Positions 1-10,980 are shown, counted from the stretch's first letter. The stretch: DNA of 64,000 bases from Allolobophora icterica (GCA_963556255.1 OY744614.1:1274747-1338746); one strand, 5' to 3'. The notes: generated by a model from the letters alone, not told the origin. Numbers and translations are program-made.

Positions 1-249
1 AAGAAAAAAAGGAATAAAGTGGTCAGAAGATCTCTCTCAGCCTGCTTACGTGATGCACTTACAAAAACTGTGGATCCTCCATTTGCAAATAATCCACAGA
101 AAATCCAGGACCAAAATCTCAGTAACTGCATGCTACAGTAGTTAACGTAGAAACTGGAAAGGATTCAACATGAACATTTTCATTCTTTAAAATGTTAAAA
201 ATTTAAAATGTTAAACTAGTTTAACTTTAACATTTTTAACAATGTTCAC
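1..249. other. AT-rich sequence, no gene seen
   Basis: No coding frame or recognised repeat. At about 186-241 the sequence AAAATGTTAAA / TTTAACATTTT forms an imperfect inverted repeat around CTAG. This stretch may be the interior of the hAT element whose right end follows. Confidence 0.4.
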
Positions 250-327
250 ATACGATTGCGTGGTGTGTCGCCAAATTTGGTGGCAAGTTTAGGTGTGTCG
301 CGTGCCAAAAAAGGTTGAGAACCACTG
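250..327 (-). mobile_element. hAT transposon terminus (partial)
   Basis: The segment ends in AAAAGGTTGAGAACCACTG. Read on the minus strand this is CAGTGGTTCTCAACCTTTT, a common hAT terminal inverted repeat. The 8 bp just outside are TTCTAGGC (328-335). The matching left end and duplication are not in the window, so the element starts upstream or is truncated. Direction is arbitrary. Confidence 0.6.
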
Positions 328-399
328 TTCTAGGCAATATATAATCGGACCCATATACACTCTACTTCAGGTGAATTCCAAGAGAGACTGGCGAAGATT

Positions 400-738
400 C
401 TATAATAGTAAAGTCGATGTTAACTGGCCATACAACCGCTAGATGTCGTTAAGTCATAACAGTATTGAGTCGGAAAAAATTAATCTTATGTATTTACCCA
501 TCGTTTAAATCGCTTGACTAGCAATTCCTCAGATCTCCGTAGGATTCCGCCAACGACCCTCGAAGTCGCAAGATGTCGTTAGTACAATGGACATTAATTA
601 TACATGAAATCCACTGCTTCATGTAAACACCTTTTAAACGCTTTCATTACAAGGTATAGATAAATGTCAATTGCGTTTCATCGCCAACTTGCTTGATAAA
701 TATAATGAAACTGAACGGACATCGAGAAGATGTTTTAA
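400..738 (+). repeat. R1 ancient repeat units
   Basis: Degenerate R1 units in the orientation used here as forward. AGATGTCGTTAAG occurs at about 433 and AGATGTCGTTAGT at about 570, followed by CACCTTTTAAACGC near 630. A further unit starts near 715 (GACATCGAGAAGATGTT) and is interrupted by the TTAA element at 739. The same text without the insertion is seen at about 62786. Confidence 0.6.
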
Positions 739-1391
739 CCCTATGACGCACACCTTCCGATCCAACACATTTAGCACACCTGGGGTCTAATGGACCCCAT
801 CGATAACACGGCCCCCAGTTCTACAATTTTAATAGAACATGGAAATGAATTATCCTAGTTTAGGTGGGAGAGAGTGCATGCAGTTATGCAACATGTTTGG
901 ATCATGGTATGATGTTATATTCACTGTAAGAAATTTTTTATTGTGATGAACAATTATAATCAGTTATTCAAGCGTACGCAGACAGATTACAGAGCGCTTT
1001 TACCGTGCTTGAGGTGCTGCCCGAAATTTTGATTGCTGGTCAAAGTCGAGTTGTCTATCGTTATGTTTCTTCCAGTTTTGTACCATGGAAGTACAAGTCT
1101 TTCCATTATTGATGTAACCGGGATTATGCAATAGTCAATGCGTCATGAGACTATCAATGTTACAGCATGGGGTCTGTTGGACCCCAGGTATGCTAAATAT
1201 GCCCGAGGTGTCTATTTGATTTTTTTACTCTTTAACCAAAAACATAAATCTCTTCAAAGTTATTCACAAATGTAGGGGGATGAATATCTGAGGAATTAGA
1301 AATATATCAGATTTTTACTATTTGTATCGACGTATTTATCAAGAAACTGCCATCGCTGGGGTCCAGTAGACCCCAGGTGTGCGTCATAGGG
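739..1391. mobile_element. piggyBac-type TTAA element, family B
   Basis: A 653-bp element flanked by TTAA at 735-738 and 1392-1395. The terminal inverted repeat is CCCTATGACGCACACCT (17 bp) at both ends. Three near-palindromes of the form GGGGTCTAATGGACCCC lie at about 782, 1168 and 1359, two of them subterminal. No transposase frame survives. TTAA duplication plus a CCC-starting terminal repeat is diagnostic of piggyBac. Excision would restore an R1 unit, as the paralogous text near 62786 shows. Confidence 0.85.
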
Positions 1392-1395
1392 TTAA

Positions 1396-1534
1396 AAGAC
1401 AAAGTAAGGCTTTGTTTGAATTGCGGTATCTTCAAATGATTTATTTCTGATTCTATTTAAAGAAAGAACTCTAAAGAAGAGTCAGTGCATGAAATTTTTG
1501 AATAATAATAATAACGATGATATAATTATTAATA
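1396..1534 (+). repeat. TAA-tailed repeat piece
   Basis: The text AAGGCTTTGTTTGAATTGCGG, then TTTAAAGAAAGAAC, then GTCAGTGCATGAAATTTTTGAATAATAATAA belongs to a family also present at 10232-10330, 55996-56070 (reverse) and 62800-62915. In each case it runs directly into a (TAA)n tract. It may be the 3' end of a retroelement; I do not recognise the family. Confidence 0.5.
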
Positions 1535-2254
1535 ACTAGCTGGATTACCCGGCGTTGCCCGGGGTTATAAGTTTTAATCCCTGCACTCCCACCACCCACC
1601 ACCCCCCACTCCCACCCCACCACCCACCACTAAACCACCCCCCACCCACCCACCCCACCCCCCGCACCCACCCCCACCTACCACCCCCCACCCCCGCCCC
1701 CCCCACCACCACCCCCCACTCCCACTCCCACCCCCACCACCCACCACCACAAACCCACCCACCACCACCCCCTCCCACCACCTCCACCACCCCCACCACC
1801 TCCACCACCCCCACCCACCCACCCCACCACCCGCCTCCCCACCCACGACCCCCACCACCACCCTCCACCCACCACCCCCCCACCACCACCACCCCCCCAC
1901 CACCACCCCCAAATTGACTTACCAACAATAAATTTATCTTCGATGTTTATTACACGTGCATGCATCCAATGCAGTAATCCTAAGGTCACTGCAGGGACTG
2001 CATCCAATGCAGTAAGGCTAATGTCACTGGAGGGACGGTAATTTTCCTATCGCTTGGGGCGATGTTTTGGCCGTTTTTCACCATGGTAGCGGTGAAAACG
2101 GGGGGCGCGAACCCCTCCACTGGGTGTCCGAAGCCGAGGCCGACACAGCAGTGAAGGTTTCGAGTGAAAATGTGCAAAATTGTAGAAGTTAAGCCCGGTC
2201 AAACAGACAGACAGAGGGACACACACACAGAATTCTCGCTTTATTATATAGATA
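1535..2254 (+). mobile_element. ACTAGCTGGATTACCCGG element, copy 1
   Basis: It starts ACTAGCTGGATTACCCGG CGTTGCCCGGGGTTATAAG and ends with an AAACAGACAGACAGA tract and CTCGCTTTATTATATAGATA. Copy 2 (13599-14842) shares both ends and the conserved block TTTTTCACCATGGTAGCGG to AAGCCCGGTCAAACAGACAG. The middle differs: here it is a C-rich minisatellite, there a palindrome array. The superfamily is not recognised; the element has no coding capacity. Confidence 0.65.
1584..1911 (+). repeat. CCACC-rich minisatellite
   Basis: About 330 bp of nearly pure C and A with units such as CACCACCC and CCCCCACC, with almost no G on this strand. Proline/threonine-rich or glycine/tryptophan-rich open frames on both strands are by-products of this composition and not genes. 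Extreme strand asymmetry may favour non-B DNA. Confidence 0.9.
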
Positions 2255-2544
2255 ATGATAATAGGCTGGCGCTTACCTAGGCTACTGCCTTTTCGGCTTC
2301 AGCCGCGGGCACTCGCCCTCCCAACCCTCATTTCAACTTCTATCCATCTTACATACGATGCACATTTCCTAGCCTTGAAGTCCGAGTGATCCTCCAAGAC
2401 TGGGCTCGATGATGCAGAGACCATGTCCTCACATCAGCAGGCTCAATGGGACAAGCCCTCACTGATTCAAACGGCCAACAAACTATTTCAATTCACAACA
2501 GACTTATGCAACATGTCACGTTTAAAAGCAATCGCTTCACTAAA
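2255..2544. other. Unassigned spacer
   Basis: Mixed-composition sequence between an element and an R2 copy. Short open frames of 68-102 codons begin near 2423-2446 but run straight into the R2 repeat and show no recognisable domain. I see no gene. Confidence 0.4.
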
Positions 2545-2700
2545 CGGCACTCGGATTTATGCTACATATTCACCAGTTGCGTTCAATCCGCCACTACTCG
2601 TATTCTGGGAGTGCCAGTTCCAAGCCTGTATACAGGAGGAGGGCGACGCTAATCATCTTTGTTATGACACAGCGTCGTTAAACAGCAACTACGCACACAA
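2545..2700 (-). repeat. R2 dispersed repeat, reverse copy
   Basis: Contains CGCCACTACTCGTATTCTGG, GAGGAGGGCGACGCTAATC and TTATGACACAGCGTCGTT, the reverse complement of the R2 marks (AACGACGCTGTGTCAT ... GCGTCGCCCTCCTCC ... GCCAGTGGCGGAGTTAA type). About fifteen related copies occur in the window. Confidence 0.6.
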
Positions 2701-2749
2701 TCACTACGTTAAAATTCACAGTAGTCCATAACGGAACTGACATCCACAA

Positions 2750-2998
2750 GCTGTCGGTTAGCGATAAACAATGTGAAATAAAAAACAGCCATTCTAGTTG
2801 GACACCTTTAACACTTTGACATTCTCAGCTACATCTATACCAATAGCTTTCACATAATTATGTAGCTGTATATGAAGCTGAGAATGATAGCGTTTTAATT
2901 AGCGTTCTATCGGTAGTTACAAAAAGAGCTGTAATATGCCAAAAATAATTTCTGTCGGCGTCAGCAGCCTGTGTTGCTATAAGATGTCGTTAAACTCA
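2750..2998 (+). repeat. R1 ancient repeat units
   Basis: Contains ACACCTTTAACACTTTGACATTCTCAGC-like text near 2802, TATGTAGCTG near 2860, and ATAAGATGTCGTTAAAC near 2979. The last part matches the text at about 60455-60505. Confidence 0.55.
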
Positions 2999-3308
2999 GG
3001 GACGTCATTTCAGCTTTTTCGGGGGGGAAGACGTCAAAAAGAGGTTAAAAAAATTTTCGCGTACATTTTTTTGTGTTTCTTCACAATTTTCAGGGGGACA
3101 ACTGCATAGTGTGCCCCACCACAACTCAAAGAAGTGTGGTCTTGTGAAAACCTATGCAGACTTTAGTTTTGTTAATAGTATATAATAATTCCATGAATTT
3201 GAGTATCGTTAATAGTTGTAAATTGAATAAACCAGGACAACCACCCAATAACCAGGTTCATAATGGAACAACCACCCAATAATCGCGTTCATGATGTCAC
3301 CACCATGT
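2999..3308. other. Upstream flank of the polymerase fossil
   Basis: G-run and T-run rich sequence (GGGGGGGAAGACGTC near 3020). ACAACCACCCAATAA occurs twice in direct repeat (about 3237 and 3270). No coding frame. It may be part of the original Polinton-like element or its insertion site. Confidence 0.35.
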
Positions 3309-3310
3309 GA

Positions 3311-3379
3311 CGTGATCGATACTATTGGAAATCCCCGCAGTATCGATCACGCGCCAACGTAATCATTGAACGATTACGT
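3311..3379. promoter_or_regulatory. Paired hairpins upstream of polymerase ORF
   Basis: Two inverted repeats sit back to back. The first has 13-bp arms CGTGATCGATACT (3311-3323) and AGTATCGATCACG (3339-3351). The second has 8-bp arms ACGTAATC (3357-3364) and GATTACGT (3372-3379). They end 58 bp before the first ATG of the polymerase fossil. A promoter or processing role is inference only. Confidence 0.4.
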
Positions 3380-3437
3380 GGGTTGGGAATAACCGGTAGT
3401 TTCTAGTAATCTGGTTTCATGAAAATGGTTTAAAGGA

Positions 3438-5857
3438 ATGAATGTCCATAATAAAATGGACTACTCATCGAAGACTGTTAAAGAACTACGAAATATCGCT
3501 CGAGAGAGAGGTATGGTTGGTTATTCGAGACTGCGAAAAGCGGAACTCGTAGCATTCGTGTCGTCCAGGCCTGCGAGCAATCCGTTAGACGCTCCAGTTC
3601 CAGACATTAAGGTTCCAACGCTTGCTCCGGCTAAGTATACACCCCCCTCTAATACTTGGAAATCTAGTTATAGTAACGTTTGGACCGAGCTGAAGAATAA
3701 GGTTAGGTCGAGAAATAATTCTTTTGCAGATTGGTTAGTTAGTTTCGTAACTCATCGAGAAAAGAAACCCGTGAATGAAAGATTGGAATCGTTGAAGTCA
3801 AAGGTTTCGAGTATTTTTAGTAAAATCAATAAAAACAAGTTCAAACTTCGAGAGACCGCGACAGCTATTAAAGGTTTTACTAAGCGATACACGATCGATG
3901 GAACCAGTGGAATCGACGCAACGTCTTTTCTCGATGCCGTAAGACCTCAAGTAGGCAGTCTGCTGACGAAAAATCGAGGGGTAAAAGTTCAACTCAATCT
4001 TAATTGCGTAATGGAGAAAGTAGATATTAAATCTGGAGAAGTAGTCGAGGCCGAGCCTAATTTTAAATCAAATACTGATATCATTTTAGACGCAACCGAC
4101 GTGAGCGAAATATATAGCAACGCAGTGGATAAAATTAAGGAGAGCATAGCAAGTTTTCAGATGAGAGGTAGTAATTGGCGGTTTAAAGCCGTTGTGAAGT
4201 TGGATATCGATACAGTGGTATATAAGCCATTGAAAGGTAGTTCTTATATTCCGCTTCCTGAGTATTTAGCCAATAAAACGGCTATAATTAACCTGAAAAA
4301 CGACGACGACGAATGTTTTAAATGGTGTATTGCTAGAGCGTTGAACCCAATTGATGACCACCCGGAAAGAATCACTAGAGATCTAAAAGAACAATCTAAG
4401 AAACTCGATTGGAATGGTATCGAATTCCCAGTCGCTACCGATGCTAACGTAATAAATAAGTTTGAGCGTCGCAATAACGTTAGCGTTAACGTATTCGGCT
4501 ATGAAAAGGACGTATACCCATTATATATATCGAAGCATGAAAGCGATATCTGCGTAGATCTACTGCTTATTTCCGACGGAGAAAAGAAGCATTATTGTTG
4601 GATCAAGAATTTTAACAGATTGATGGTGGTACGAACAGAAAAATCTGTAAATTCGATGCACTATTGTAGAAGATGTTTAATCGGTTACAGATCGATAGAC
4701 TCGTTGAATAAGCATACTGAGTACTGTTCGCAGCAAGACGCCCAACAAATAGTTCTCCCGAACCAGGAACCATGCTAAGTTTTAAACATTATTTTAAATC
4801 GATGAGAGTGCCTTTTATCGCTTATGCGGATTTCGAATCTTTTATTAAACCGATCGGTACGTGTCAACCCGATACTAGCACGTCTTACACCAATAAATAT
4901 CAGAAGCATACACCCAGCTCGTTTTGTTATCACATAAGATGCTTCGACGACAACATATATTCGCAATACCCGGTAAAGTTTACGGCTGAAAACGAAAACG
5001 ACGATGTCGCCCAGATATTCGTAGATTCTCTAACAGAAAATATAAACGAATATATAATCAGTTTAAATTCCCTAAGAATATGATATTCGGTAAAACTGAG
5101 ATGAAATGTTTCGATGAAGCTACTAACTGTCATATCTGCGGAGGAGAGTTAGGCGATGATCGAATGATCATTGTCATTTAAGTGGTAAATTCAGAGGCGC
5201 CGCCCATAACATTTGTAATATAAACTATAAAGTCCCTAAGTTTTTCTCAGTAGTATTCCATAATCTATCCGGATACGACAGCCATTTGTTCGTGAAGAAA
5301 TTGAGAGGTGAGAATGGTGAGAAAATAAACTGTATTCCTAATAACGAAGAAAAGTATATATCGTTTAGCCGAGAGGTCGTATACTCGATAAGTTTGTAAA
5401 TAAAGAAGGAAAAGAGATAACGGTCAAGCGTGAATTACGCTTTATCGACAGTTTTAGAGTCATGACTTCGAGTCTCGACGCGTTATCGAAAAACCTTCGT
5501 AAAGATCAGTGTAAGAATTTAAGCAATTTTTTTAAAGGCGAGAAGTTAGATCTTTTACTCAGAAAAGGTGTTTACGCGTATGATTACGTTGACGGCGTTG
5601 AAAGATTAAACGAAACCGAATTACCCCCGAAGCATAACTTCTATTCTAAACTAAACGAATCAGATATCAGCGATGAAGATTACGAGCACGCGAGAACGGT
5701 ATGGAATAAATTTGGTTGTAAAACGTTAAGAGAATATCACGACTTGTACAATTTTTCAGATGTTCTATTATTAGCCGATGTTTTCGAAAACTTTAGGAAC
5801 GTATGCAACGAACATTATAGGCTCGATCCCGCGTGGTATTATACTTCACCCGCTCTC
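3438..5857 (+). pseudogene. Protein-primed DNA polymerase B fossil (Polinton/adintovirus type)
   Basis: Remnant of a large DNA polymerase B of the protein-primed class found in Polinton/Maverick elements and adintovirus-like viruses. The first frame (3438-4778, 446 codons) opens with a SAP/Rho-N-like helix pair (KELRNIARERG, then GYSRLRKAEL) and continues through the N-terminal domain with a CxxC..H..C finger near 4665-4735. Later frames carry the proofreading exonuclease: the YADFESF acidic pair near 4823, NLSGYDSH near 5260, and the YHDLYNFSDVLLLADVF tyrosine-aspartate motif near 5739. At least four frame changes (near 4765, 5060, 5160, 5388) break it. Homology stops after WYYTSPALL near 5857, so the polymerase palm with its catalytic aspartates is missing. 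It cannot encode an active enzyme. No capsid, integrase or ATPase partner is seen nearby. Confidence 0.9.
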
Positions 5858-6170
5858 CTTGGTCGCTCGTATAGCAAAGGTACCGGCGAGCGATTAACCG
5901 CTCGCCTAGCCGAATGTTCATTCATTCATTCATTCTGAGAATTTATGTAGCGCCTCTTCAAGAGACCTACTCAGATAACTGAACTGAAGTGAGATACATG
6001 TAAGCCTACTAGTACTAGGCCTATATGCAACGATACGAAAACTTACGAATACGATACACAAAATTCGCTGTACAAAAGAGCTCCCGAGATCGACCGCGTA
6101 TCGCTCGCCTACTCGATCAAGCGCGATCGATTTTCAACGCGCCTACTATTTTCAAATCAGACGCACTGCA

Positions 6171-6178
<8 letters not shown>
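5858..6178 (-). mobile_element. Segment shared with the hAT at 14910-15955
   Basis: 5858-5908 (TCTCCTTGGTCGCTCG, AGCAAAGGTAC, TTAACCGCTCGCC) matches 15575-15640 in reverse complement. 6061-6170 (AAGCGCGATCGATTTTC and flanks) matches 15205-15290 in reverse complement. Order and orientation agree, so a relative of that element appears to have truncated the polymerase fossil. The centre (5910-6060) does not match well and includes a LINE-like TAGCGCCTCTTCAAGAG. Confidence 0.55.

Positions 6179-6179
<1 letters not shown>

Positions 6180-6245
<66 letters not shown>
6180..6245. repeat. (TA)n microsatellite
   Basis: About 33 uninterrupted TA units. Confidence 0.98.
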
Positions 6246-6247
<2 letters not shown>

Positions 6248-6399
6248 GTTTATTCAAAAATCCCAATGGCAAACCGCATTAGGGTACAAATAACAGTCAA
6301 GCAATACAATATAAAACATAAATGGCCTTGATTGTTCGTACTACCGTCCATCTTAGACATATACGGCAAGTTAGGAAAAGCATAAGCGGAAGATGTCTT

Positions 6400-6945
6400 C
6401 TCACCCTATTCCAGGTCCTAGTCATTTTCAGATTCGACTTCTGCAACTCAGTCCTCTAACGGTCTTTTTGCATCTACCCTTCAACCACTCACCACTGTTC
6501 TCCATTACGCTGCATGCCTTGTCAAAAATCTGATTCCCCGGACCACGTCACCCCGGCTCTTCGTGAACTGCGCTGGATGCCCATACAAGTTCGCATTACT
6601 TTCTAAATCTGTCTCCTGATGTATCGAGTATAAACAAACTGATCTCTTTTATAAATATGTCTCTTCACTTGTTACTCCATGCTGCTCTCTTTAATCCAGA
6701 CAAGGACTACGACGGTCATCTCAGGATGACTCCGCCATCATTCGATCACTCAGAAAGTTTGGAAATCGAGCATTTGCATTATCCGGACCGACTGAATGGA
6801 ACAAACTCCCGGATTTTATTCGCAAATCTTCGTCACCCTCGATCTTCAAATCTAACCTTGCAACTTACTGTTTAAGATGTATTATCATGACCTTATTTTC
6901 TGTTACGCGCTTTCGTGCAAGATTTCATTTTGTTTAGGCGCGATA
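6400..6945 (+). pseudogene. CR1/L2-type LINE reverse transcriptase 3' fragment
   Basis: Frameshifted 3' end of a LINE reverse transcriptase ORF. Recognisable blocks are FRFDFCNSVL near 6430, HVTPALRELRWMP near 6545, and SGPTEWNKLPDFIRKSSS followed by SIFKSNLATY near 6782-6870, the usual C-terminal signature of CR1/L2-like elements. Everything upstream of the thumb is missing (5' truncation) and several frames are needed. It is the same broad family as the fragments at 10420, 49740 and 51114-54360. Confidence 0.8.
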
Positions 6946-6957
6946 CAAATGACAGAT

Positions 6958-7081
6958 TATTGTTATTATTATTATTATTATTATTTTTTTTTTTGTCCCG
7001 AGGTAAACATGATCCCTCGGGCGTCACAAAAATTTGTCAGGAGACAAAAGAAAACTAATTATTCTGGAATGGTTGCATCTC

Positions 7082-7147
<66 letters not shown>
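6958..7147. repeat. Two (ATT)n microsatellites
   Basis: (TTA)n at about 6958-6988 ending in a T-run, and (ATT)n at 7085-7147. The 95 bp between them is unassigned. Confidence 0.95.
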
Positions 7148-7148
<1 letters not shown>

Positions 7149-7194
7149 GCAAATTAAAATCATATAGCTGTATTATCCCTTATATGAACGGTGA

Positions 7195-7670
7195 GAACTG
7201 TTCAAACGAATTTCTGCCGAAGTCAACGGCCTTTGTTGCCATTAGATGCCAATTTTTTCGAGCGCTCTCCTAAGACACCTCTGGAACGTTTTCAACCGAA
7301 GCTATATAGGCATGAGACACGGACTCCGATTGATAGGAACGCTTTACTTATACACCTTTAAAACTATATTATCCGATGTTTTATAGGCAAAAGAAACAGA
7401 GACCAATTGGTTACCTGCTCCATTTTCTGTGTGTATTAAATACAGGAATTATTCCATTGCATAGTACTTCTGTACTGCATTGCAATATAGGAAATATACA
7501 TGTATTTATGATTTGAATATATTGAAACCAATCCTTTACCAATAATACCAAATACATATGTTCATTTATGGTTTGTTTGTAATTTTAATTTATAGTTGAG
7601 TGTGTTATATACCTTTTACAGTTTTAAAAGTAACTTGGTAAACTCCCTGTTTCTTTTAACGTGCATGCGT
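7195..7670 (+). repeat. Degenerate R1 units
   Basis: TTTCTGCCGAAGTCAACGGC near 7211 matches 60460. ACACCTTTAAAACTATATTA occurs near 7350. The rest is too diverged to place. Confidence 0.4.
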
Positions 7671-7674
7671 TTGT

Positions 7675-7872
7675 AACGGATGGATTGACGGATGTATGGA
7701 TTAATGAATGGATAGATGAATGGATTGATAGATGGATGAATGGATGGATAATTCGCTTGAGAAAGAACCTCGTGGAACATATTATGTAGATGGATAAATG
7801 GATAGATGGATGGATGGATGGTTGGTTGGGTGGATGGATGGATGGATAGATGAATGGATGTATGGATGAACT
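7675..7872. repeat. Degenerate (ATGG)n tetranucleotide array
   Basis: Runs of TGGATGGATGGA and variants such as GGATAGATGAAT, with a 55-bp non-repeat interruption near 7745-7795. A related short array lies at 54913-54950. Confidence 0.85.
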
Positions 7873-8152
7873 AAGGAATCTTTGTTAATGGATAATGTTA
7901 GCAGCAGGTGCATATCTTCATCTTGAGTTTCATTGCGAGAAATTCCGAGCTCTGTTATTAATAGCTGCCGATGTCCGATTTTTATATAACAACAATTGAA
8001 ATTGGTTTAAAGGTGTCTAAGTCGAACGCGCTAACCAATCTTATACGGATTGGATTGGATACAGAGTATAACGAAAGCTTATGGCAACATAGGCCGTTGG
8101 CTCTAGTGGACGACATATAAGTGGTTCTACAGTGTAAGTGAATGAATGAGTG
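7873..8152 (-). repeat. R1 unit, reverse orientation
   Basis: GGTTTAAAGGTGTCTAAGTCG near 8003, then AACGCGCTAACCAATCTTATACGG, then ATAGGCCGTTGGCT near 8090, matching the reverse marks of R1. It ends in AATGAATGAGTG, the duplicated target of the next element. Confidence 0.5.
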
Positions 8153-8236
8153 CATTGCCGGATTTAGGCATAAGCCAAAAAGTACAGCCTAGGGCCTCAC
8201 AATCAACATTTTTTACGTGTCATGTATAATTATGTA

Positions 8237-8444
8237 CAGGGCTGTAGTGGCAAAATTAGAGGTGAGTACACGCTACCGGTTAGTTTTCCGAAACAAATTA
8301 GAGGTGAGTATACTCTACAGTATTTTGTCACTATGCGCTATATATTTTAATATAAATAGATATAAATATTTTGTGAGGTGAGTATACGGTCTCTAGAGGT
8401 GAGTACACGCTGTATACCCGCGTATACCTTCGACTACAGCCCTG
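8237..8444. mobile_element. 208-bp hAT-type MITE nested in a hAT
   Basis: Starts CAGGGCTGTAG and ends CTACAGCCCTG, a perfect 11-bp inverted repeat. It is flanked by ATTATGTA (8229-8236) and ATTATATA (8445-8452), matching at 7 of 8. The interior repeats GAGGTGAGTA(C/T)AC four times. Confidence 0.85.
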
Positions 8445-8469
8445 ATTATATAGTAATATATATGGACCT

Positions 8470-8472
<3 letters not shown>

Positions 8473-8512
<40 letters not shown>
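8473..8512. repeat. (TA)n microsatellite
   Basis: About 20 TA units inside the hAT element. Confidence 0.95.
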
Positions 8513-8514
<2 letters not shown>

Positions 8515-8955
8515 GTAGAATCTTTTAAACGGCTTGTGTACAGAGGCGTCTATTTCCCCCTAAGTCATTGGAGGAACTCCCATTACCCCTTTTCTTTCCC
8601 CTCCCCGTTCCTTCCCCCCTAAAATGGTGGCACGCACACTGACAGATTTCCCCCATTTATTGGATGGAGCATTTGCTCCAAGGTTTCTATGGTGTAGACG
8701 ACCCTATTTGTGTAGCAAATTCCATCTTGCCTGAGTAGGTGCCAACTACCAAGAGCAGATAAAAAGTGTGAATGCTAAAATTCTTAGCGACGCTGAACTG
8801 TCTTGCGAGAGACTGAACGTGGCACCCGTTCAGGCTATTAAATAAATAAAACGCAGCTTTTGCGAGACCTTCTGGTATCAGATTTTTAACAAGGAGTCTC
8901 CATGCCTTATATAGCTTAGGGCCTCACGAAGTCAAAATCCGGCACTCAATGAGTG

Positions 8956-9146
8956 AATGAATGAATAAATTAATGAGTATATTGTTTAGATGAAAACCTG
9001 CGGTGTCATGTAATGAGAAGAATTGTCAAGCGTTGCTTTATAAGGATCGGACGCGATAGGTGATTAATAAGTATCTTAGAAACCTTAATTTGAGAAGAGC
9101 GAAACCACTTCAAAGTCTTATTAACTGTTGGCCACTGCATACCATC
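8956..9146. other. Unassigned spacer between two hAT elements
   Basis: Starts with an ATGAATGAATAA run and has no recognisable frame or repeat mark. Confidence 0.4.
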
Positions 9147-9154
9147 GCTTAGAG

Positions 9155-9925
<771 letters not shown>

Positions 9926-9933
9926 GCTTAGAG

Positions 9934-10149
9934 TGCTCGACTTAGGCACCTTTAATACGAAGCCAACCGTTGATATATAAAATTGGGTCACTACTTCTAC
10001 CTCCAGGGTTCATTCAAAGCTTGATTAAGCTTACTAGAATTACCTGTTCCGTAACCTTGAATCCACCCAAATCAAGCCTCAATAGCCAGAGCTGTCACTA
10101 GAACGCCAAACATCATCATATCACTTCCATCCTCCAATTAACCATTGGT
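9934..10149. other. Unassigned repeat flank
   Basis: Contains GGCACCTTTAATACG (R1-like) near 9947. The rest has no recognisable mark. Confidence 0.35.
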
Positions 10150-10231
10150 TAAAATCCCAGAGCGAAACCACTTCAAAGTCTTATCACTAACTTACAACTC
10201 CCTACAGTATAATTCACAGCCCGAGTACCTA
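10150..10231 (+). pseudogene. LINE 3' coding fragment, interrupted
   Basis: CCACTTCAAAGTCTTATCAC and ACTACAACTCCCTACAGTAT-like text duplicates 10425-10490 (FKVLSLTYNSLQ frame). It stops at GAGTACCT, where the TAA-tailed family begins. Confidence 0.65.
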
Positions 10232-10330
10232 TTTTAAAGAAAGAACTGCTAAGTGTCAGGGCATGAAGTTTTTAACAACAACAACAATAATAATAAGAAC
10301 AGTAATAATAACAATAATCATAATAATGAT
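10232..10330 (+). repeat. TAA-tailed repeat piece
   Basis: TTTTAAAGAAAGAACTGC, GTGTCAGGGCATGAAGTTTT, then (CAA)n/(TAA)n. Same family as 1396-1534 and 62800-62915. It sits within a duplicated LINE stretch, so it is a later insertion. Confidence 0.55.
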
Positions 10331-10419
10331 GAAGGCTAACCGTATGATTAAATTGCGACAATTTTTTTGCGTAGCGACTAATAAAAAAACACGCTGAGTC
10401 ATTGCCCTCTGTCTCATCC

Positions 10420-10980
10420 CATAGCGAATCCACTTCAAAGTCCTATCACTGACCTACAACTCCCTACAATATTCCCAGCCCAAGTACCCTCGTGATCTCT
10501 TCACCATCCAGGAAACCCGTTCCACCCGATCATCCTCCTACCTCAGTCTTTCTCGGCCCCCAGTCACTACTCATCTCAAGTCCTCCAAACGAGCCATATC
10601 TAACGCAGCACCACGCCTCTGGAACGATCTTACCTCTGAGTTCCGCAGATTCTCGGTTCCTCCATCGTCATTCCAACCCGTCCTCCATCCTGGTTCTAAT
10701 GGTTTTCTATCTATCATACCCGGAATTCCACTCAATATTGAAGTCTCACCTTTTCAAGAACACCGAATCTAACTCATCTGATCCTCCGCTTTCCAGTTCT
10801 TCTCGCCCTAAACGACACCCACCTTAATAGCTGCTCAGCCTCTTCTCTTGACCTGCCCCATGGTATCCGGACTCGGACCTCCTCTGGGCTACTCTTTGGA
10901 AAAACCCCTCTGATTTGACGCAGCGCTCTTGAATAGGCTGCTGCCCTGCGCTACACGATTACGATTACGATAGTTGATAA
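10420..10980 (+). pseudogene. CR1/L2-type LINE 3' end with ATTACG tail
   Basis: The frame encodes FKVLSLTYNSLQ, then an RSTRSSSYLSLSRP block, NAAPRLWNDLTSEFRRFS near 10608, and LKSHLFKNTES near 10740: the C-terminal reverse-transcriptase tail of a CR1/L2-like LINE. The 3' UTR (GACGCAGCGCTCTTGAATAGGC, then CCCTGCGCTACAC) ends in three units of GATTAC at 10957-10977. The 5' part is absent. Other 3' ends of this family lie at 22785, 30230 and 45895. Confidence 0.8.

Larger units (their letters stand above)
8153..8947. mobile_element. Non-autonomous hAT element with 8-bp duplication
   Basis: A 795-bp element bordered by identical AATGAGTG at 8145-8152 and 8948-8955. The ends are CATTGCCGGATTT (left) and AAATCCGGCACTC (right), an imperfect inverted repeat around TGCCGGATTT. 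Subterminal GCCTAGGGCCTCAC appears on the left and GCTTAGGGCCTCACG on the right. No transposase frame. A smaller hAT (8237-8444) and a (TA)n tract (8473-8512) lie inside. Confidence 0.85.

Noticed and set aside
1545..2007. Long proline/threonine-rich and glycine/tryptophan-rich open frames
   Set aside because: They are translations of the C-rich minisatellite in several frames at once, with no independent coding signal.
4772..5083. Separate small genes downstream of 4778
   Set aside because: They are further frames of one broken polymerase gene, colinear in order and homology.
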